64,000 bases of DNA from an uncultured Bacilli bacterium (GCA_934700895.1 CAKUXV010000003.1:62001-126000), one strand, 5' to 3'. Shown: positions 46,295-56,226, counted from the first letter of the stretch. Translations and numbers: made by a program. Notes: generated from the letters alone by a model not told the origin.

Positions 46295-49075
46295 TTAAAG
46301 CGGCAAGTCCTTTTTGGTGAAGCGGACAAAGCCCACTCCATAAGTAATCGCAGCAATAATCAGGGTGATGGATAGCTTCCATGCATAGGTCACGTAGTCG
46401 GCATTCATGACGGCCATCGCGTCGAAGCAGGAATCCACGGTGATGTAATTGAAGAAGGACATCGCGGTGATGCGGACGGTGCCAGGGATGGCCTCGGTTC
46501 CGAATAAGCCAAGAATCGAGAAGATGAAGAAGGCGATGGTGACCCCTCCGCCAGCTCCAATAGCCTGCCCACCTTTATTGAACCAGCAGGAGGCGAGGAA
46601 ATTGATGCCGGAGATCGCCACGGTGACGCCAAAGTTACCGAGGGCATAAAGAGCGATATCGTTAATCGGCAGGGATTCTACAAGGTCCTGCGATCCGCAG
46701 GCGATGCCGATTTCCCGGGCCACTAACGTTCCAAGGAACAAGGACACCCCCATGACGACTTCGGTGAAGAGGAGATACATCATTTCGGTGTAAATGAAGG
46801 AAGCGCGACGGGTTGGGGTGGACAAGGTGAAGGCCAAGGAACCCGATTCGACTTTCGCGGCCACGAGGCTATTCGCGGTCAAAATCGTATAAACCATCGG
46901 GATCAACAAAGTGGCGATGCCAAAGCTTACCGCACCGACCATGATGCCATAGGTATTCATGTGGCCCATCTCGGTTAAGGAATCTCCAACGGCACCCGGG
47001 AGCTGATCGATGACGCCTTGGCTGGATTTCACCGTGGCGATGAGGATTTGTTCCTCCTGAGTATAACCGGAATCTTTGTATTCTTTTAGGTGAGTTTGGT
47101 AAGAAGCGATTCCGCTAGAAGCATATCCGCGGACCGCATCCATCATTTCTTGACCGGTCATCGAACTATTTTCTGCGGTGATTTGGTCGATAGAAGTAAT
47201 GTGGGTCTTATTCTCCTCGTTAAAGGTATCGATAAGAGTCTTTTCCGCTGTTTTGCAAACAAGGCCAATCGCGCGATCTTGAAGGGGCGAGGTTAAGACG
47301 TTTTTCCCATCAAAATAGGCGTTGGTATCGTTTTCATCGCGGACTTCAAATTCCGCCATGAAGGAAGCGAGCTCCTTTTTAAGGAGATCCATTTGTTCGT
47401 CTGCTTCCTTTTTGGCATCGGCGATTTCTTCTTCGCTATAGTTTTCCCCGGTCAGAAGATCCTTGTGCATCTTCTCCACAAGGCTACTTTTCGCACCCAT
47501 GCCCCCGTCGATTTTGATGTAAACGTCGGGGTTATAGACTTTGATTTCGATGGCTTTTTTGATTTCTTTGCCATCGTCGCCATAAACGCCGGTGCCAACA
47601 TAAGTGATGGGGTAACCCAAATCGGAAGTCTTGTAGTCGACGGTAAAGGCGGGAAGATAGTTGTAATAAGCAAATTCCTCTAGACTCGAAAGAACATAGG
47701 TTTGAACTTCGTCTCCAAGAGTATCCCGCATGATGGAAGAGTCGGCAATATAAGCTTTTTTGCTAGCTTCCACGTCGACTTGCCCGTTATTCCCTTTCAC
47801 TCCGCTGGTATAAACGGTATAAAGGCGGTCGCTAGCTTGCTTGGCGAATTCTCCTTCGCTCCCTTCTCCTGCGAACAGGGGGAGGAGGCGGAAGGAGGCG
47901 TCTTGGCAAGCGATTTGTTTCGTTTCCGTGCTCGGGGCGGCGGTAGAAGAACCAAAGCAAGTGGAGAAAGTGTCGAGGAACACGGCTAGAACATTTTTCT
48001 CGTCGTCCGCGTTGAGCTTATAAGTCTCCGCGGCCACTTTGCTCATCGTGCTTGGAATGATTTGGATGAGGATTTCTTGGCTGGTCAGCGATTCGCCGGT
48101 CTTCTTCGCTTGGCCATAGCGGTCAAAATAAGCAGAGATTAAGCGCTTGGCGACTTCCTTTTCCTGCGGTGTTTTCGCATCGTCGTTTTCTAAAGCAGTA
48201 TTAGCAAGCGACATGACGGTGGTCTTAGCGGCAATGGCTTTGGCGTCCGCTTCTCCGCTGGCGCTGCGATAAGCGATATCGTAGGTGATTTTTAGGGTCG
48301 CTAATTGAGTTTGAAGCGAAGAATCGTTCACGAGATCAATGGCTTGGCCTACTAAAGCCTGTGCCATCTTGTCTCCAGCGATATAGCTTTCCTCCGCTTC
48401 GGCGGAATTAGCGAAAGCGCTATAGAAGCTGATGGCTCCGCTTTTAACCGTTGATTCGGTGTCGGCGTTGTTAAAGAGGTTCTTTAACGCCTTGGCAGAA
48501 CTATTGATATTTAAGGTTGAAAGGATGCCGACGATGATGATCATAATTAGAGCATTGCCTGCGCTAACAACGCTCAATCCCAAACGATTGGATTTGAGGG
48601 ATTCCTTGAATAAAGGGGCGCTAAAAAGGTGATGGCTGCGCTTTTTATTGGCAGCGGGCTTCATCCCGTCTAATTCCGGGGGAAGCGCCATCACGGTTTC
48701 TTCTTGGTCCGTGACGATGGTTTTTTCTTCCTGGTTTTCCATATTCTTTTCCTCCTTTTCTTCTTTTTCAGGTGAATTTTCTTGTGGTTTTTCTTCCGCT
48801 TCCGACTTTTCTTTCGGCATGGCGGGTTCAAGGTTAGGCTTGGCCTCGACTGATTCTTTTGCGGACTCTTCTTTTTTGCTTTCTTTGGCTTCGATGCTAT
48901 CGAGACGAGAAGTAAGCAAGGCGAACTGCTCGGCGATGGCCTTTTCCTTTTCTTCTTGGATCCGTTTTTTCTCGGCGATGACCTTGGGATCCATGTCCTT
49001 GGGTTTAACGAGAACTTTAATGACTTCGCGTTTTTTCAGTTTTTTGCTTTTCTTGGTTTGCTCGTTTTCATCCAT
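46295..49075 (-). CDS. Large ABC-2-type permease with charged N-terminal extension
   Basis: The 926-aa membrane protein begins with about 150 residues of Lys/Glu-rich, partly coiled-coil cytoplasmic sequence. A first helix (about 168-190), a large extracellular domain (about 195-680) and about six C-terminal helices follow, with the ABC-2 feature of a helix-rich C-terminus (STPTRRASFIYTEMMYLL). It is the permease for the two ATPases just upstream. Start 49075 follows AGGAGG; it overlaps the ATPase stop by 8 bp. The extracellular domain is unusually long for ABC-2 permeases. Confidence 0.8.
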   Translation of the reverse strand: MDENEQTKKSKKLKKREVIKVLVKPKDMDPKVIAEKKRIQEEKEKAIAEQFALLTSRLDSIEAKESKKEESAKESVEAKPNLEPAMPKEKSEAEEKPQENSPEKEEKEEKNMENQEEKTIVTDQEETVMALPPELDGMKPAANKKRSHHLFSAPLFKESLKSNRLGLSVVSAGNALIMIIIVGILSTLNINSSAKALKNLFNNADTESTVKSGAISFYSAFANSAEAEESYIAGDKMAQALVGQAIDLVNDSSLQTQLATLKITYDIAYRSASGEADAKAIAAKTTVMSLANTALENDDAKTPQEKEVAKRLISAYFDRYGQAKKTGESLTSQEILIQIIPSTMSKVAAETYKLNADDEKNVLAVFLDTFSTCFGSSTAAPSTETKQIACQDASFRLLPLFAGEGSEGEFAKQASDRLYTVYTSGVKGNNGQVDVEASKKAYIADSSIMRDTLGDEVQTYVLSSLEEFAYYNYLPAFTVDYKTSDLGYPITYVGTGVYGDDGKEIKKAIEIKVYNPDVYIKIDGGMGAKSSLVEKMHKDLLTGENYSEEEIADAKKEADEQMDLLKKELASFMAEFEVRDENDTNAYFDGKNVLTSPLQDRAIGLVCKTAEKTLIDTFNEENKTHITSIDQITAENSSMTGQEMMDAVRGYASSGIASYQTHLKEYKDSGYTQEEQILIATVKSSQGVIDQLPGAVGDSLTEMGHMNTYGIMVGAVSFGIATLLIPMVYTILTANSLVAAKVESGSLAFTLSTPTRRASFIYTEMMYLLFTEVVMGVSLFLGTLVAREIGIACGSQDLVESLPINDIALYALGNFGVTVAISGINFLASCWFNKGGQAIGAGGGVTIAFFIFSILGLFGTEAIPGTVRITAMSFFNYITVDSCFDAMAVMNADYVTYAWKLSITLIIAAITYGVGFVRFTKKDLPL

Positions 49076-50003
49076 GGCGGATTTCCTCCTTTTGCCTGGC
49101 TTTGCGGCGTTCATCGAAATAAACGGTGAGGTTATACGGGACTTCGGTGAAGAACTTCACGTCGAATTTCTTGATTTGATTCAGAAGTTCGGGAAGTGCT
49201 TTTTTCTCCACGCGGACCGTAACTTGATGGTATTGGGGCTGGATGCGGACGATGTCGTGTCTTAAAGGCAAGAAACGTTCGTAATCCTTGTCGCTCGTGA
49301 ATTCGATTTTGAAATCGCGTTCTGGGCGGTTTTTGATGTCGGATACGTTTGCGCTATCCACGATTCGTCCCTGCGTCATCAAGACCACACGGTCGGAGAC
49401 GCGTTCGAGTTCGTCGATCGAATTCGAGGTCATGATCATCGTCGCTCCCCGGTCTTTTTGCTCTTGAATGAGGGTTAATAGCTCTTCGCGCATCAAAGGG
49501 TCAAGACCCGTAGAAGGCTCATCCATTAAGAGAATCGGCGGTTTGCGCATCATGGAAGCTACAATCGCGGTTTTTTGCTTCATGCCCTTGCTCATTCGAC
49601 GCGGATAGGCACGGATATCAAGCTGCATTCTGCTGATGATGGAGTCGGCATAGCCGAAGTCTTGGGGTTTCATCCCTAGGCTATAGCCATATTGATGAAG
49701 GAAGTCGATGCCTGTGGGGACATCGGGGAAATTGATTTCTCCTGGGATATACCCAATATAGCACTTGGTGTCCGCCGCGTCCAAATAGGCGTCGAAATTA
49801 TAGATTTTGACGTGTCCGGAATCGCTACGAATGAATCCCATGATTTGACGGAGAAGGGTGGTTTTCCCTGCTCCATTTTCTCCAACGATTCCTACGCATT
49901 CTCCATCTTGGACCCGAAGGTTGATGTCGAAATTGCCACGATTTTGGCCATAGTCTTTGGTTACGTGATCGATGTCGATCACAAGGGGCTTGTTATTCGT
50001 CAT
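49068..50003 (-). CDS. ABC transporter ATP-binding protein (second of pair)
   Basis: The 311-aa ATPase has Walker A VGENGAGKTT, signature RMSKGMKQK (in place of LSGGQ), Walker B LLMDEPSTGLDP and the H-loop position replaced by TSNS rather than the usual His. Loss of the switch His suggests this subunit forms a degenerate site and pairs with the upstream ATPase as a heterodimer. Start 50003 overlaps the upstream stop (ATGA) and follows GGAGG. Confidence 0.88.
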   Translation of the reverse strand: MTNNKPLVIDIDHVTKDYGQNRGNFDINLRVQDGECVGIVGENGAGKTTLLRQIMGFIRSDSGHVKIYNFDAYLDAADTKCYIGYIPGEINFPDVPTGIDFLHQYGYSLGMKPQDFGYADSIISRMQLDIRAYPRRMSKGMKQKTAIVASMMRKPPILLMDEPSTGLDPLMREELLTLIQEQKDRGATMIMTSNSIDELERVSDRVVLMTQGRIVDSANVSDIKNRPERDFKIEFTSDKDYERFLPLRHDIVRIQPQYHQVTVRVEKKALPELLNQIKKFDVKFFTEVPYNLTVYFDERRKARQKEEIRHG

Positions 50004-50929
50004 TGATTCACACCTCCATAGGTTCTGTCTTCTTTGTAGAAACTCATGAAATAATCTTCCAAGGTTTCTTTCTTTTCCGCCATATCCATCAATCCTTTTT
50101 GTGGGAGATTGGCCAAGAAGGAATCGGTGTTGGCTTCCTCCACCGTGCAGTGGAGGCAAGAGGGGATTGAAGGGCTATTGCGCGCGTCGATTCCTTTTGA
50201 AAGTAGGGTCTTCTTTGCTTTCTCGGCATCTTCTAGCGTGGCGTAGAAGAGGCGATAACGCTTTTCGGTTTTGTGTTTTAAGTCATTCGCGACAAACAAA
50301 GATACGATTTTCCCGTCTTTGATGACGGCAATCCGGTCACAGCAGGAGTCCACCTCGCCAAAGATATGGGAGGAGAGCAGAATCGTTTTGCCTCGTTTTT
50401 TCTCCAGGCGGATGAGCTGGATGAATTTTTCCTGCATCTCGGGGTCGAGGCCGCTGGAAGGCTCGTCCATGATGATGACGTCCGGATCATTCATAAACGC
50501 GCAGACGATCGCCATCTTTCGTTTCATACCTAGACTCATTTCCTTACAGGTTAAGGAAGGATCAAGCTCGAACTCTTTGATGAGCCAATCGAGGAAAACG
50601 TGGCTGGTTAGCCCTTTTAATTTGGCTTGTTCTTCAATGACGTCACTCCCTTTTAAGGCAAGGGGAAGGGCGACTTCACCTGGGATATAAGAGACTCCTT
50701 GCATCGTGATATCCCGGTCGCGAAGAGAATTGACCCCGTTAATTAAGGTTTCGCCTTTATCGGGGACACTGAAGCCCATAAGGTGGCGAATCGTTGTGCT
50801 TTTTCCGGCGCCGTTCGGCCCTAAAAACCCAAAGCATTCGCCTTTATTCACGGAAAAGGAAACATCGAAAATGCCACGTCCTTGGCCATAATCTTTAGTT
50901 AAATTTTTGATTTCAATGACGGGTTCCAT
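50000..50929 (-). CDS. ABC transporter ATP-binding protein (first of pair)
   Basis: The 309-aa ATPase has Walker A LGPNGAGKST, signature EMSLGMKRK, Walker B IIMDEPSSGLDP and an intact switch His (LLSSHIFGEVD). Start 50929 follows AAGGAGG; a longer frame is unsupported. It opens the exporter operon and is divergent from a TetR regulator, which probably controls it. Together with its partner and the 926-aa permease it should form one export complex. Confidence 0.9.
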   Translation of the reverse strand: MEPVIEIKNLTKDYGQGRGIFDVSFSVNKGECFGFLGPNGAGKSTTIRHLMGFSVPDKGETLINGVNSLRDRDITMQGVSYIPGEVALPLALKGSDVIEEQAKLKGLTSHVFLDWLIKEFELDPSLTCKEMSLGMKRKMAIVCAFMNDPDVIIMDEPSSGLDPEMQEKFIQLIRLEKKRGKTILLSSHIFGEVDSCCDRIAVIKDGKIVSLFVANDLKHKTEKRYRLFYATLEDAEKAKKTLLSKGIDARNSPSIPSCLHCTVEEANTDSFLANLPQKGLMDMAEKKETLEDYFMSFYKEDRTYGGVNQ

Positions 50930-50998
50930 TTTTTGCCTCCTTGGAAGATATTGGACTGTTGCCCAAAAACTTTCCACGTGTTAATATAGTCGCGTTTG

Positions 50999-51017
50999 TT
51001 GGATATGGCAAGTCCAA
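50999..51017. promoter_or_regulatory. Possible TetR operator
   Basis: TTGGA (50999-51003) and TCCAA (51013-51017) form a short inverted repeat in the 115-bp divergent spacer between the ABC operon and the TetR gene. A related TTGGAC lies at 50951. Confidence 0.35.
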
Positions 51018-51044
51018 AAACGATTGGAATAGAGAAAATTATTT

Positions 51045-51683
51045 ATGGCAGAAATTGTGGTAGATAATACGACACTGATTAAAAAAGAGGACGCACGCGT
51101 ATATCGGACGAAGCGGGACCTCGCCGATGCATTGGAGGCCCTTTTGAACGAAAGGAATTTTGATGATTTGTCCGTCAAAGACATCACGGATAAAGCCTTG
51201 ATTTCTAAAAATACCTTCTACAACAATTTCCAGGACAAGAATGAATTGCTTCAATTCGTGTTCACCCGTTATTTGTTGAAAATCAAAGAACGGATCAATC
51301 CTCTTTTAAAGTCGTATAAACCTTATCCGTTAAGAAAGCGGGAATTCTTCAAAAAAGTCATTAAAGAGATTGTCGATTTCTTCCTCGATGATATGCCCTT
51401 GCCGATGGGAAAGATGGCCAAAAACGATATCAGCGGTACGTTCTTCCGCGACTTTTCGATTTTCACCCGCCAAGCCATGGAACACATGGTTGCCGAATAT
51501 CCTTTCTTATTAGGAAAAACTTTAGACGAAGTGGTCCTTGTTAATTTCTATAGTGGAGGCATCGCCAATTTAATCTATTACGCCTATCGTAACGAACTTC
51601 AAATCGAACGGAAAAAGATTTGTTCTGATATTTTCCGCCTTGTTTATCCCGCCCTTTGTGATTCGAGTTTGATTTTGGGCTAG
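51045..51683 (+). CDS. TetR-family transcriptional regulator
   Basis: The 212-aa regulator has an N-terminal three-helix DNA-binding domain (LSVKDITDKALISKNTFYNNFQDKNELL in pieces, about 45-70) and a C-terminal ligand domain. It is divergent from the two-ATPase exporter, the usual arrangement for an exporter repressor. No clear ribosome site precedes the ATG. Confidence 0.9.
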   Translation: MAEIVVDNTTLIKKEDARVYRTKRDLADALEALLNERNFDDLSVKDITDKALISKNTFYNNFQDKNELLQFVFTRYLLKIKERINPLLKSYKPYPLRKREFFKKVIKEIVDFFLDDMPLPMGKMAKNDISGTFFRDFSIFTRQAMEHMVAEYPFLLGKTLDEVVLVNFYSGGIANLIYYAYRNELQIERKKICSDIFRLVYPALCDSSLILG

Positions 51684-51742
51684 CCTAAACAGAAGAAGCT
51701 CACTAGACTATTAATTGCTTTGAAGAATCAAAGCTTCACAGG

Positions 51743-51840
51743 CCAAGAGTAGTGATATCGCGTCAAGTGCCTTTGGATGGGAGGTTGCCAAAGGACGAAG
51801 GAAGGATTTCCTTCCGCGGTGGTGTCACGCAGCCGCTTGG
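51743..51840 (+). ncRNA. Tetrahydrofolate (THF) riboswitch
   Basis: The conserved elements of the THF riboswitch occur in order: AAGAGTAG after the P1 strand CCAAG (51743-51747), then TCGCGTCAAGTGCC, GGATGGGAGGTTGCC, AAAGGACGAAGG, CCGCGGTGG, and CGCAGCCGC before the closing CTTGG (51836-51840). The match to published folT-type THF riboswitches is motif by motif, from memory. It precedes a folate ECF S-component, which is its usual target. Confidence 0.9.
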
Positions 51841-51870
51841 GACAAATTCGTTTTTTGTTATGTGAAGAAC

Positions 51871-51888
51871 CTCCTGTACCCGAAGGAG
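51871..51888 (+). promoter_or_regulatory. Ribosome-site sequestering hairpin of the riboswitch
   Basis: CTCCT (51871-51875) is exactly complementary to AGGAG (51884-51888), the ribosome site of the transporter gene. Folding would hide the site, so THF binding probably acts on translation. Confidence 0.6.
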
Positions 51889-51897
51889 TATTGGAGT

Positions 51898-52443
51898 ATG
51901 GGAAATTCTAAAGTACGCCGAATGTGCATCGATGGGATGCTCGTCGGCATTTTCTTCGTCTTGGCCAAATTGACCATTAAAGCGGAGCCGATTCATATCG
52001 CTTTCTCTGGCTTGGCGGTCATTTTCGCGACCTGCTATTTTGGTTTGGGCGATGGGCTTGCCGTTGCTTTATTAGGAGAATTCCTGATTCAGATGACGTC
52101 AAGTTATGGCGTTGGACCGACGACGCCCTTATGGATGCTGCCTGCAGCCTTCCGTGCGTTGATCGTGGGATTATTTGCCTTGCCATTCCGGAAAAAAGGT
52201 GAAAATCTGGACCAGCATTACGTATGGTATTTCATTGCCAATTTGCTTGCGGCCCTGTTTGTGACGGCCGCCAATGCTGCTGTGCAAGCGCTAGATGCCT
52301 TGATTCTAGGCTATTCTTGGGCCGTGACGATTCCCTTGCTTGCCATGCGCGCGGTAAGCGGGCTAGTTTCGGCGGCGGTGATTGCGATTATCAACATCCC
52401 ATTGCTACGGGCAATCCGCAAACTATCGCCAAGCGAAGATTAA
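51898..52443 (+). CDS. folT: ECF transporter S component, folate type
   Basis: The 181-aa membrane protein has about six helices and the ECF-type N-terminus MCIDGMLVGIFFVLA. It should bind folate and use the shared ECF energising module encoded elsewhere. Start 51898 is 9 bases after GAAGGAG. The THF riboswitch directly upstream is the main evidence for folate. It converges with mntP, overlapping by 4 bp. Confidence 0.88.
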   Translation: MGNSKVRRMCIDGMLVGIFFVLAKLTIKAEPIHIAFSGLAVIFATCYFGLGDGLAVALLGEFLIQMTSSYGVGPTTPLWMLPAAFRALIVGLFALPFRKKGENLDQHYVWYFIANLLAALFVTAANAAVQALDALILGYSWAVTIPLLAMRAVSGLVSAAVIAIINIPLLRAIRKLSPSED

Positions 52444-53042
52444 CCGAGCAACCCTTCTAATAAAATCTTAATCGCGAGGAATAAGAAGACGAGGGCGGCG
52501 TATAGCCCTGCCCATTTTTCGAGCACCTTCCCTAGTTGTTTGGCGAGCAAAACGCTTAAAAAGGATAACAAGAAAGTCGTCATTCCAATGACGGCAAAAA
52601 ACACCGTGGCTTGAGGAATCGATAAGGCGATGTTGGCAAATCCAATGCACAGGGCATCAATAGAAGTGGCGACCGTTTGAATGGCAACGGCCCCTGCTCC
52701 AATTCGTTTTTCTCGGACTTCTTCGCAATTTTGCTTTTTGGCCGCAAGAAAGTCTTTCATCCAATCGATGAAGCTTTTGATGGCAAGAAGGAGCAACAAT
52801 CCAAATCCGATCCAGGGAAGGTAGGATTCCACGTATTCGCGAAACGTTTGGCCGGTAAAATAACCGATGCAGGGCATTAAAAACTGAGCCATTCCAAAAC
52901 AAAAAGAGATGACGATCATCTTCCAATAGGGAATTCCTTTTTCTTCCAATCCGTTGGTCGCGTTGACCGTCATCGCGTCCACGGACATCGAAACGCTCGT
53001 GAATATAACTTCTACCCAATCTAAGCCCATGCGGGAAACCAT
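52440..53042 (-). CDS. mntP: MntP-type manganese efflux pump
   Basis: The 200-aa protein has six predicted helices arranged as two repeats, with MSVDAMTVNATNG in the first and TSIDALCIGFAN in the second, the acidic residues that define MntP. It exports excess Mn2+. A second Met at 53030 could be the true start; neither has a strong ribosome site. No yybP-type riboswitch fits in the 36-bp spacer upstream. Confidence 0.85.
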   Translation of the reverse strand: MVSRMGLDWVEVIFTSVSMSVDAMTVNATNGLEEKGIPYWKMIVISFCFGMAQFLMPCIGYFTGQTFREYVESYLPWIGFGLLLLLAIKSFIDWMKDFLAAKKQNCEEVREKRIGAGAVAIQTVATSIDALCIGFANIALSIPQATVFFAVIGMTTFLLSFLSVLLAKQLGKVLEKWAGLYAALVFLFLAIKILLEGLLG

Positions 53043-53078
53043 ACCAAGGCCATTAACGTTTAGGCAAGATTAACAGGA

Positions 53079-56000
53079 TTAGGAAAGCAAATAGGCGATA
53101 TCTTCTTGAGTCAAGGAAGAACCTTCCTCGTCCGCGACGCGGATGATGGAAGAAAGGGAACGTTTCAAAGCCTGAAGCTCGATGATTTTTTCTTCAATCG
53201 TGCCCTTGGCCACGAGTTTCCAAACCGTCACAGGACGTGTTTGTCCAATTCGGTGGGCGCGGTCGCTGGCTTGGTTTTCTGCGGCGATATTCCACCACGG
53301 GTCTAAGTGGATGACGATATCCGCCCCAACGAGGTTCAACCCGGTGCCGCCGGCTTTAAGAGAGACCAGCATGACTTTTTCGTCCTCATTTGTGTTGAAA
53401 CGGTCGGCTAAAGAAAGTCTTTCTTTGGCGGGGGTATCCCCGTAAATTAAGGAAGAAGAGATTTTTAAGTTGGCGAGTTCGATTTGAAGATGCTTTAAAA
53501 CCGCGACAAAACTCGAGAAAATCAAAACTTTATGACCACTGGCAATCGCTTCTTTGACCATGGCAATCGCCTGCGTCAATTTCGCGGACAAATCTTTGTA
53601 ATTGGATACGAAAGTGCTTGGATCCACACAAAGCTGACGGAGGCGGGTGAGCTCTGCGAGGATGGCCACGCGGCTTCTACCGTCGTTTCGTTGCTCCTTC
53701 AAGGTCATTTTGGCGTTTGTAAAATAAGCCTCATAGAGTTTGGCTTCGGCATCATCCATTTGAACGACAGTGATTTCTTCGGTTTTGGGCGGGAGATCTT
53801 TTAAAACTTCCTCCTTGGTTCTTCGAAGTAAGAACGGCGCGATTTGGGTTTCTAGACGATGGATTTGGGCTTGGTTGCTATCGGATAGCGAGCTATACAT
53901 CAAATGGAAATCTTTGTATCCGTCTAAATACCCGGGCATCAAGAAATCCATGATGGACCATAAATCCATGTAGGAGTTTTGAATAGGAGTGCCGGTTAAA
54001 ACAAACCGATGCTTCGCGTGAAGAGATTTGACGGCTTTGGTCTTCAAGGCGGTCGCGTTGGCAATATATTGGGCCTCATCGAGAACGATGGTGGAGAAGA
54101 GGATGTCTTGATAGAGTTCCTCGTCGTTACGAAGGGAGTCATAAGAGACGACAAAGACCCCCTGTCCCGCCTCTTTCATCCTTTCGATGGTCTTTTTCCG
54201 ATTGGGCTTACTGCCTTCTACGACCTCCACTTGACGGGAAGGATCCCATTTTTCGAATTCGTTTTTCCAGTTATAGATTAAGGATTTGGGGGAGATGATC
54301 AGAATATTTTCCTTTTCCTGCAACAAGGATAAGAAGGCAATCATTTCTAAAGACTTCCCTAAGCCCATGTCATCGGCCAAAATGCCGCCGAGCCCATTAC
54401 TAGCTAACGTCCATAACCAACGGACCCCGTCTTTTTGATAGGGACGCAAAGCCGATTCCAAAGAAGGGGATAAAGATAATTTGGCATCTTGAAAATGGAG
54501 CAAGGAATCAAAGAGGTCTTTCAGTCGATCGTCGATTTCTACGCTTAACCCGTCGTCGAGGCGGAGGTTAAGGGCTTTGTATAAGGGGAGGTGTTCGGTG
54601 GTAAGCCCCTCCTCGTTGGGGGAAAATTGTTCAATGGCTTTCGAAAGGCTTTCGTCGTCGGTCGCGTAATAATCATTCCCCACGCGAACGTATTTCTTCT
54701 TTTTTCGATAAGCATTAAGAATGGCGTTAACTTCTTCGGGAGTTAAGGTATCGGAAGCAAAGGAAACGTCGAACCAGTCTAGGCCGCTTTCGGTCCTTAA
54801 CCGGATTCCCGATTGATGATGGCTTATGGTGATGGAAGCAATATTATCCGAAAGATAAAGGGAGGCGAATTCGTTTAACGGGGACAAGTCGCGGTCTAAA
54901 ATGGTTCCAATTGCCTCGTCTCCTTGAATGGTTCCGGATTCGGATAAGCCAAGGTCCCCTAAGCACATGCGGAATTTATCGTAGACATTACGAGGGGAAT
55001 TCAAATAATCTTGCAAGGGAATCGTTTGGCCTCTTGATTTGAATTCCGTCCTCATTTCTAAGGATGGTTTCGCGTTCTCGTTCCCTTCGTCGTAATCCAA
55101 ATAATAGGCGATGTAGGTCCGTACTTGATTGGACTTTTCTTGGAAAACAGGGGAGACGTTGATGTCAGTTTGCTTCATTAAGGGCAATAAATCTGCGCCG
55201 ATTTGATCTTGAAGGGCCTGATAAGGGAAAGAGGGGTGTGCCAAAATGAATTGAGCTACTTTGCTCGATTTTAAAGAGGCGAATGAATAAAGAAGGATTT
55301 TCTTGGTTGCCTTGATTGGCTGAATCGCATTGGTCTTAAATAGGAACAAGGGGTTGGAAGCCACCAAGCCTCCTAATCGGAGTTTTCCTTCATCGTCAGC
55401 TTCGATCTCGATTTTCCGAACCTCGTTATCGACCTCGTAAAGCTCGTCGTCGAGATTGACGTTTTTTCCTTTGCAAAGAAGCAACAAGCCGACAAATACT
55501 TCCATGGTGATGTCTGGATAATAGGAGTCGGGAGAAAAATAACGGGACAAAAAGAAGATGATTCGCTGATCTTGAGGAGAAAAGGAATCCATGTCAAGGG
55601 ACAGGTAATTTCCTCGCCCATCATGGATCGACGATCCGCGGCGTACCTGGGCCAAGAAAGCGGGGATGGAACGCGTTAAATGCCTTCCTTCCCCAATGAT
55701 TACAGGCGTAATCTGCGGACCAGATCTTCCTTTCGGAGCAGTAAAATCAAAACTCAATTGAGGATTTAAATGACACACGTCCCCCATGGAATCGTTTTGA
55801 AGGTCCTTCAAAAGGTCCTGGAAATCCGCTTTGCTAGCCAAGAAATTTTGTCGTTCCTCTCCGCTTAAAGAAGAAAGGTTGTTCAATGTATCGAAGTCGG
55901 ATCCATAACGAATGCGAAGCTCCTCTTCGCCCTCCCCTTTCTCTTTGGTTGCAATGAAATAGGCGAGGGCATTGCGGTCGCATTCTGTGTATTCCCTCAG

Positions 56001-56225
56001 GATATATGCGTTGTGAATAGTAAGGTCTGGACCTATGGTTAATCCAATAAGAGGGTAATCGGGCGAATAGGCTTCGTAGGTGATGCTTTCATCGTGAGGG
56101 GAGATGTGAAAATAGAGGGTGTATACCCCATTTTGAAGGCGTTCCAAGGTGGTTTCTCCGCTTGTTCCAGTCAAGGAATCTTTCCAAGATTGAAGCTGCG
56201 AAGAGGAAATTTTAGATAAGTACAT
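53079..56225 (-). CDS. SNF2-family helicase
   Basis: The 1048-aa protein has a poorly conserved N-terminal half (about 1-590) and a C-terminal SNF2 motor: Walker A DDMGLGKSLE (about 620), VLDEAQYI (about 717), VLTGTPIQN, and the helicase C domain with SLKAGGTGLNL and ASDRAHRIGQ. Bacterial relatives of RapA/HepA remodel nucleic acid-protein complexes. AAGGAGG precedes the ATG. It starts one base after the SWIM-domain gene and should act with it. Confidence 0.92.
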   Translation of the reverse strand: MYLSKISSSQLQSWKDSLTGTSGETTLERLQNGVYTLYFHISPHDESITYEAYSPDYPLIGLTIGPDLTIHNAYILREYTECDRNALAYFIATKEKGEGEEELRIRYGSDFDTLNNLSSLSGEERQNFLASKADFQDLLKDLQNDSMGDVCHLNPQLSFDFTAPKGRSGPQITPVIIGEGRHLTRSIPAFLAQVRRGSSIHDGRGNYLSLDMDSFSPQDQRIIFFLSRYFSPDSYYPDITMEVFVGLLLLCKGKNVNLDDELYEVDNEVRKIEIEADDEGKLRLGGLVASNPLFLFKTNAIQPIKATKKILLYSFASLKSSKVAQFILAHPSFPYQALQDQIGADLLPLMKQTDINVSPVFQEKSNQVRTYIAYYLDYDEGNENAKPSLEMRTEFKSRGQTIPLQDYLNSPRNVYDKFRMCLGDLGLSESGTIQGDEAIGTILDRDLSPLNEFASLYLSDNIASITISHHQSGIRLRTESGLDWFDVSFASDTLTPEEVNAILNAYRKKKKYVRVGNDYYATDDESLSKAIEQFSPNEEGLTTEHLPLYKALNLRLDDGLSVEIDDRLKDLFDSLLHFQDAKLSLSPSLESALRPYQKDGVRWLWTLASNGLGGILADDMGLGKSLEMIAFLSLLQEKENILIISPKSLIYNWKNEFEKWDPSRQVEVVEGSKPNRKKTIERMKEAGQGVFVVSYDSLRNDEELYQDILFSTIVLDEAQYIANATALKTKAVKSLHAKHRFVLTGTPIQNSYMDLWSIMDFLMPGYLDGYKDFHLMYSSLSDSNQAQIHRLETQIAPFLLRRTKEEVLKDLPPKTEEITVVQMDDAEAKLYEAYFTNAKMTLKEQRNDGRSRVAILAELTRLRQLCVDPSTFVSNYKDLSAKLTQAIAMVKEAIASGHKVLIFSSFVAVLKHLQIELANLKISSSLIYGDTPAKERLSLADRFNTNEDEKVMLVSLKAGGTGLNLVGADIVIHLDPWWNIAAENQASDRAHRIGQTRPVTVWKLVAKGTIEEKIIELQALKRSLSSIIRVADEEGSSLTQEDIAYLLS

Positions 56226-56226
56226 C

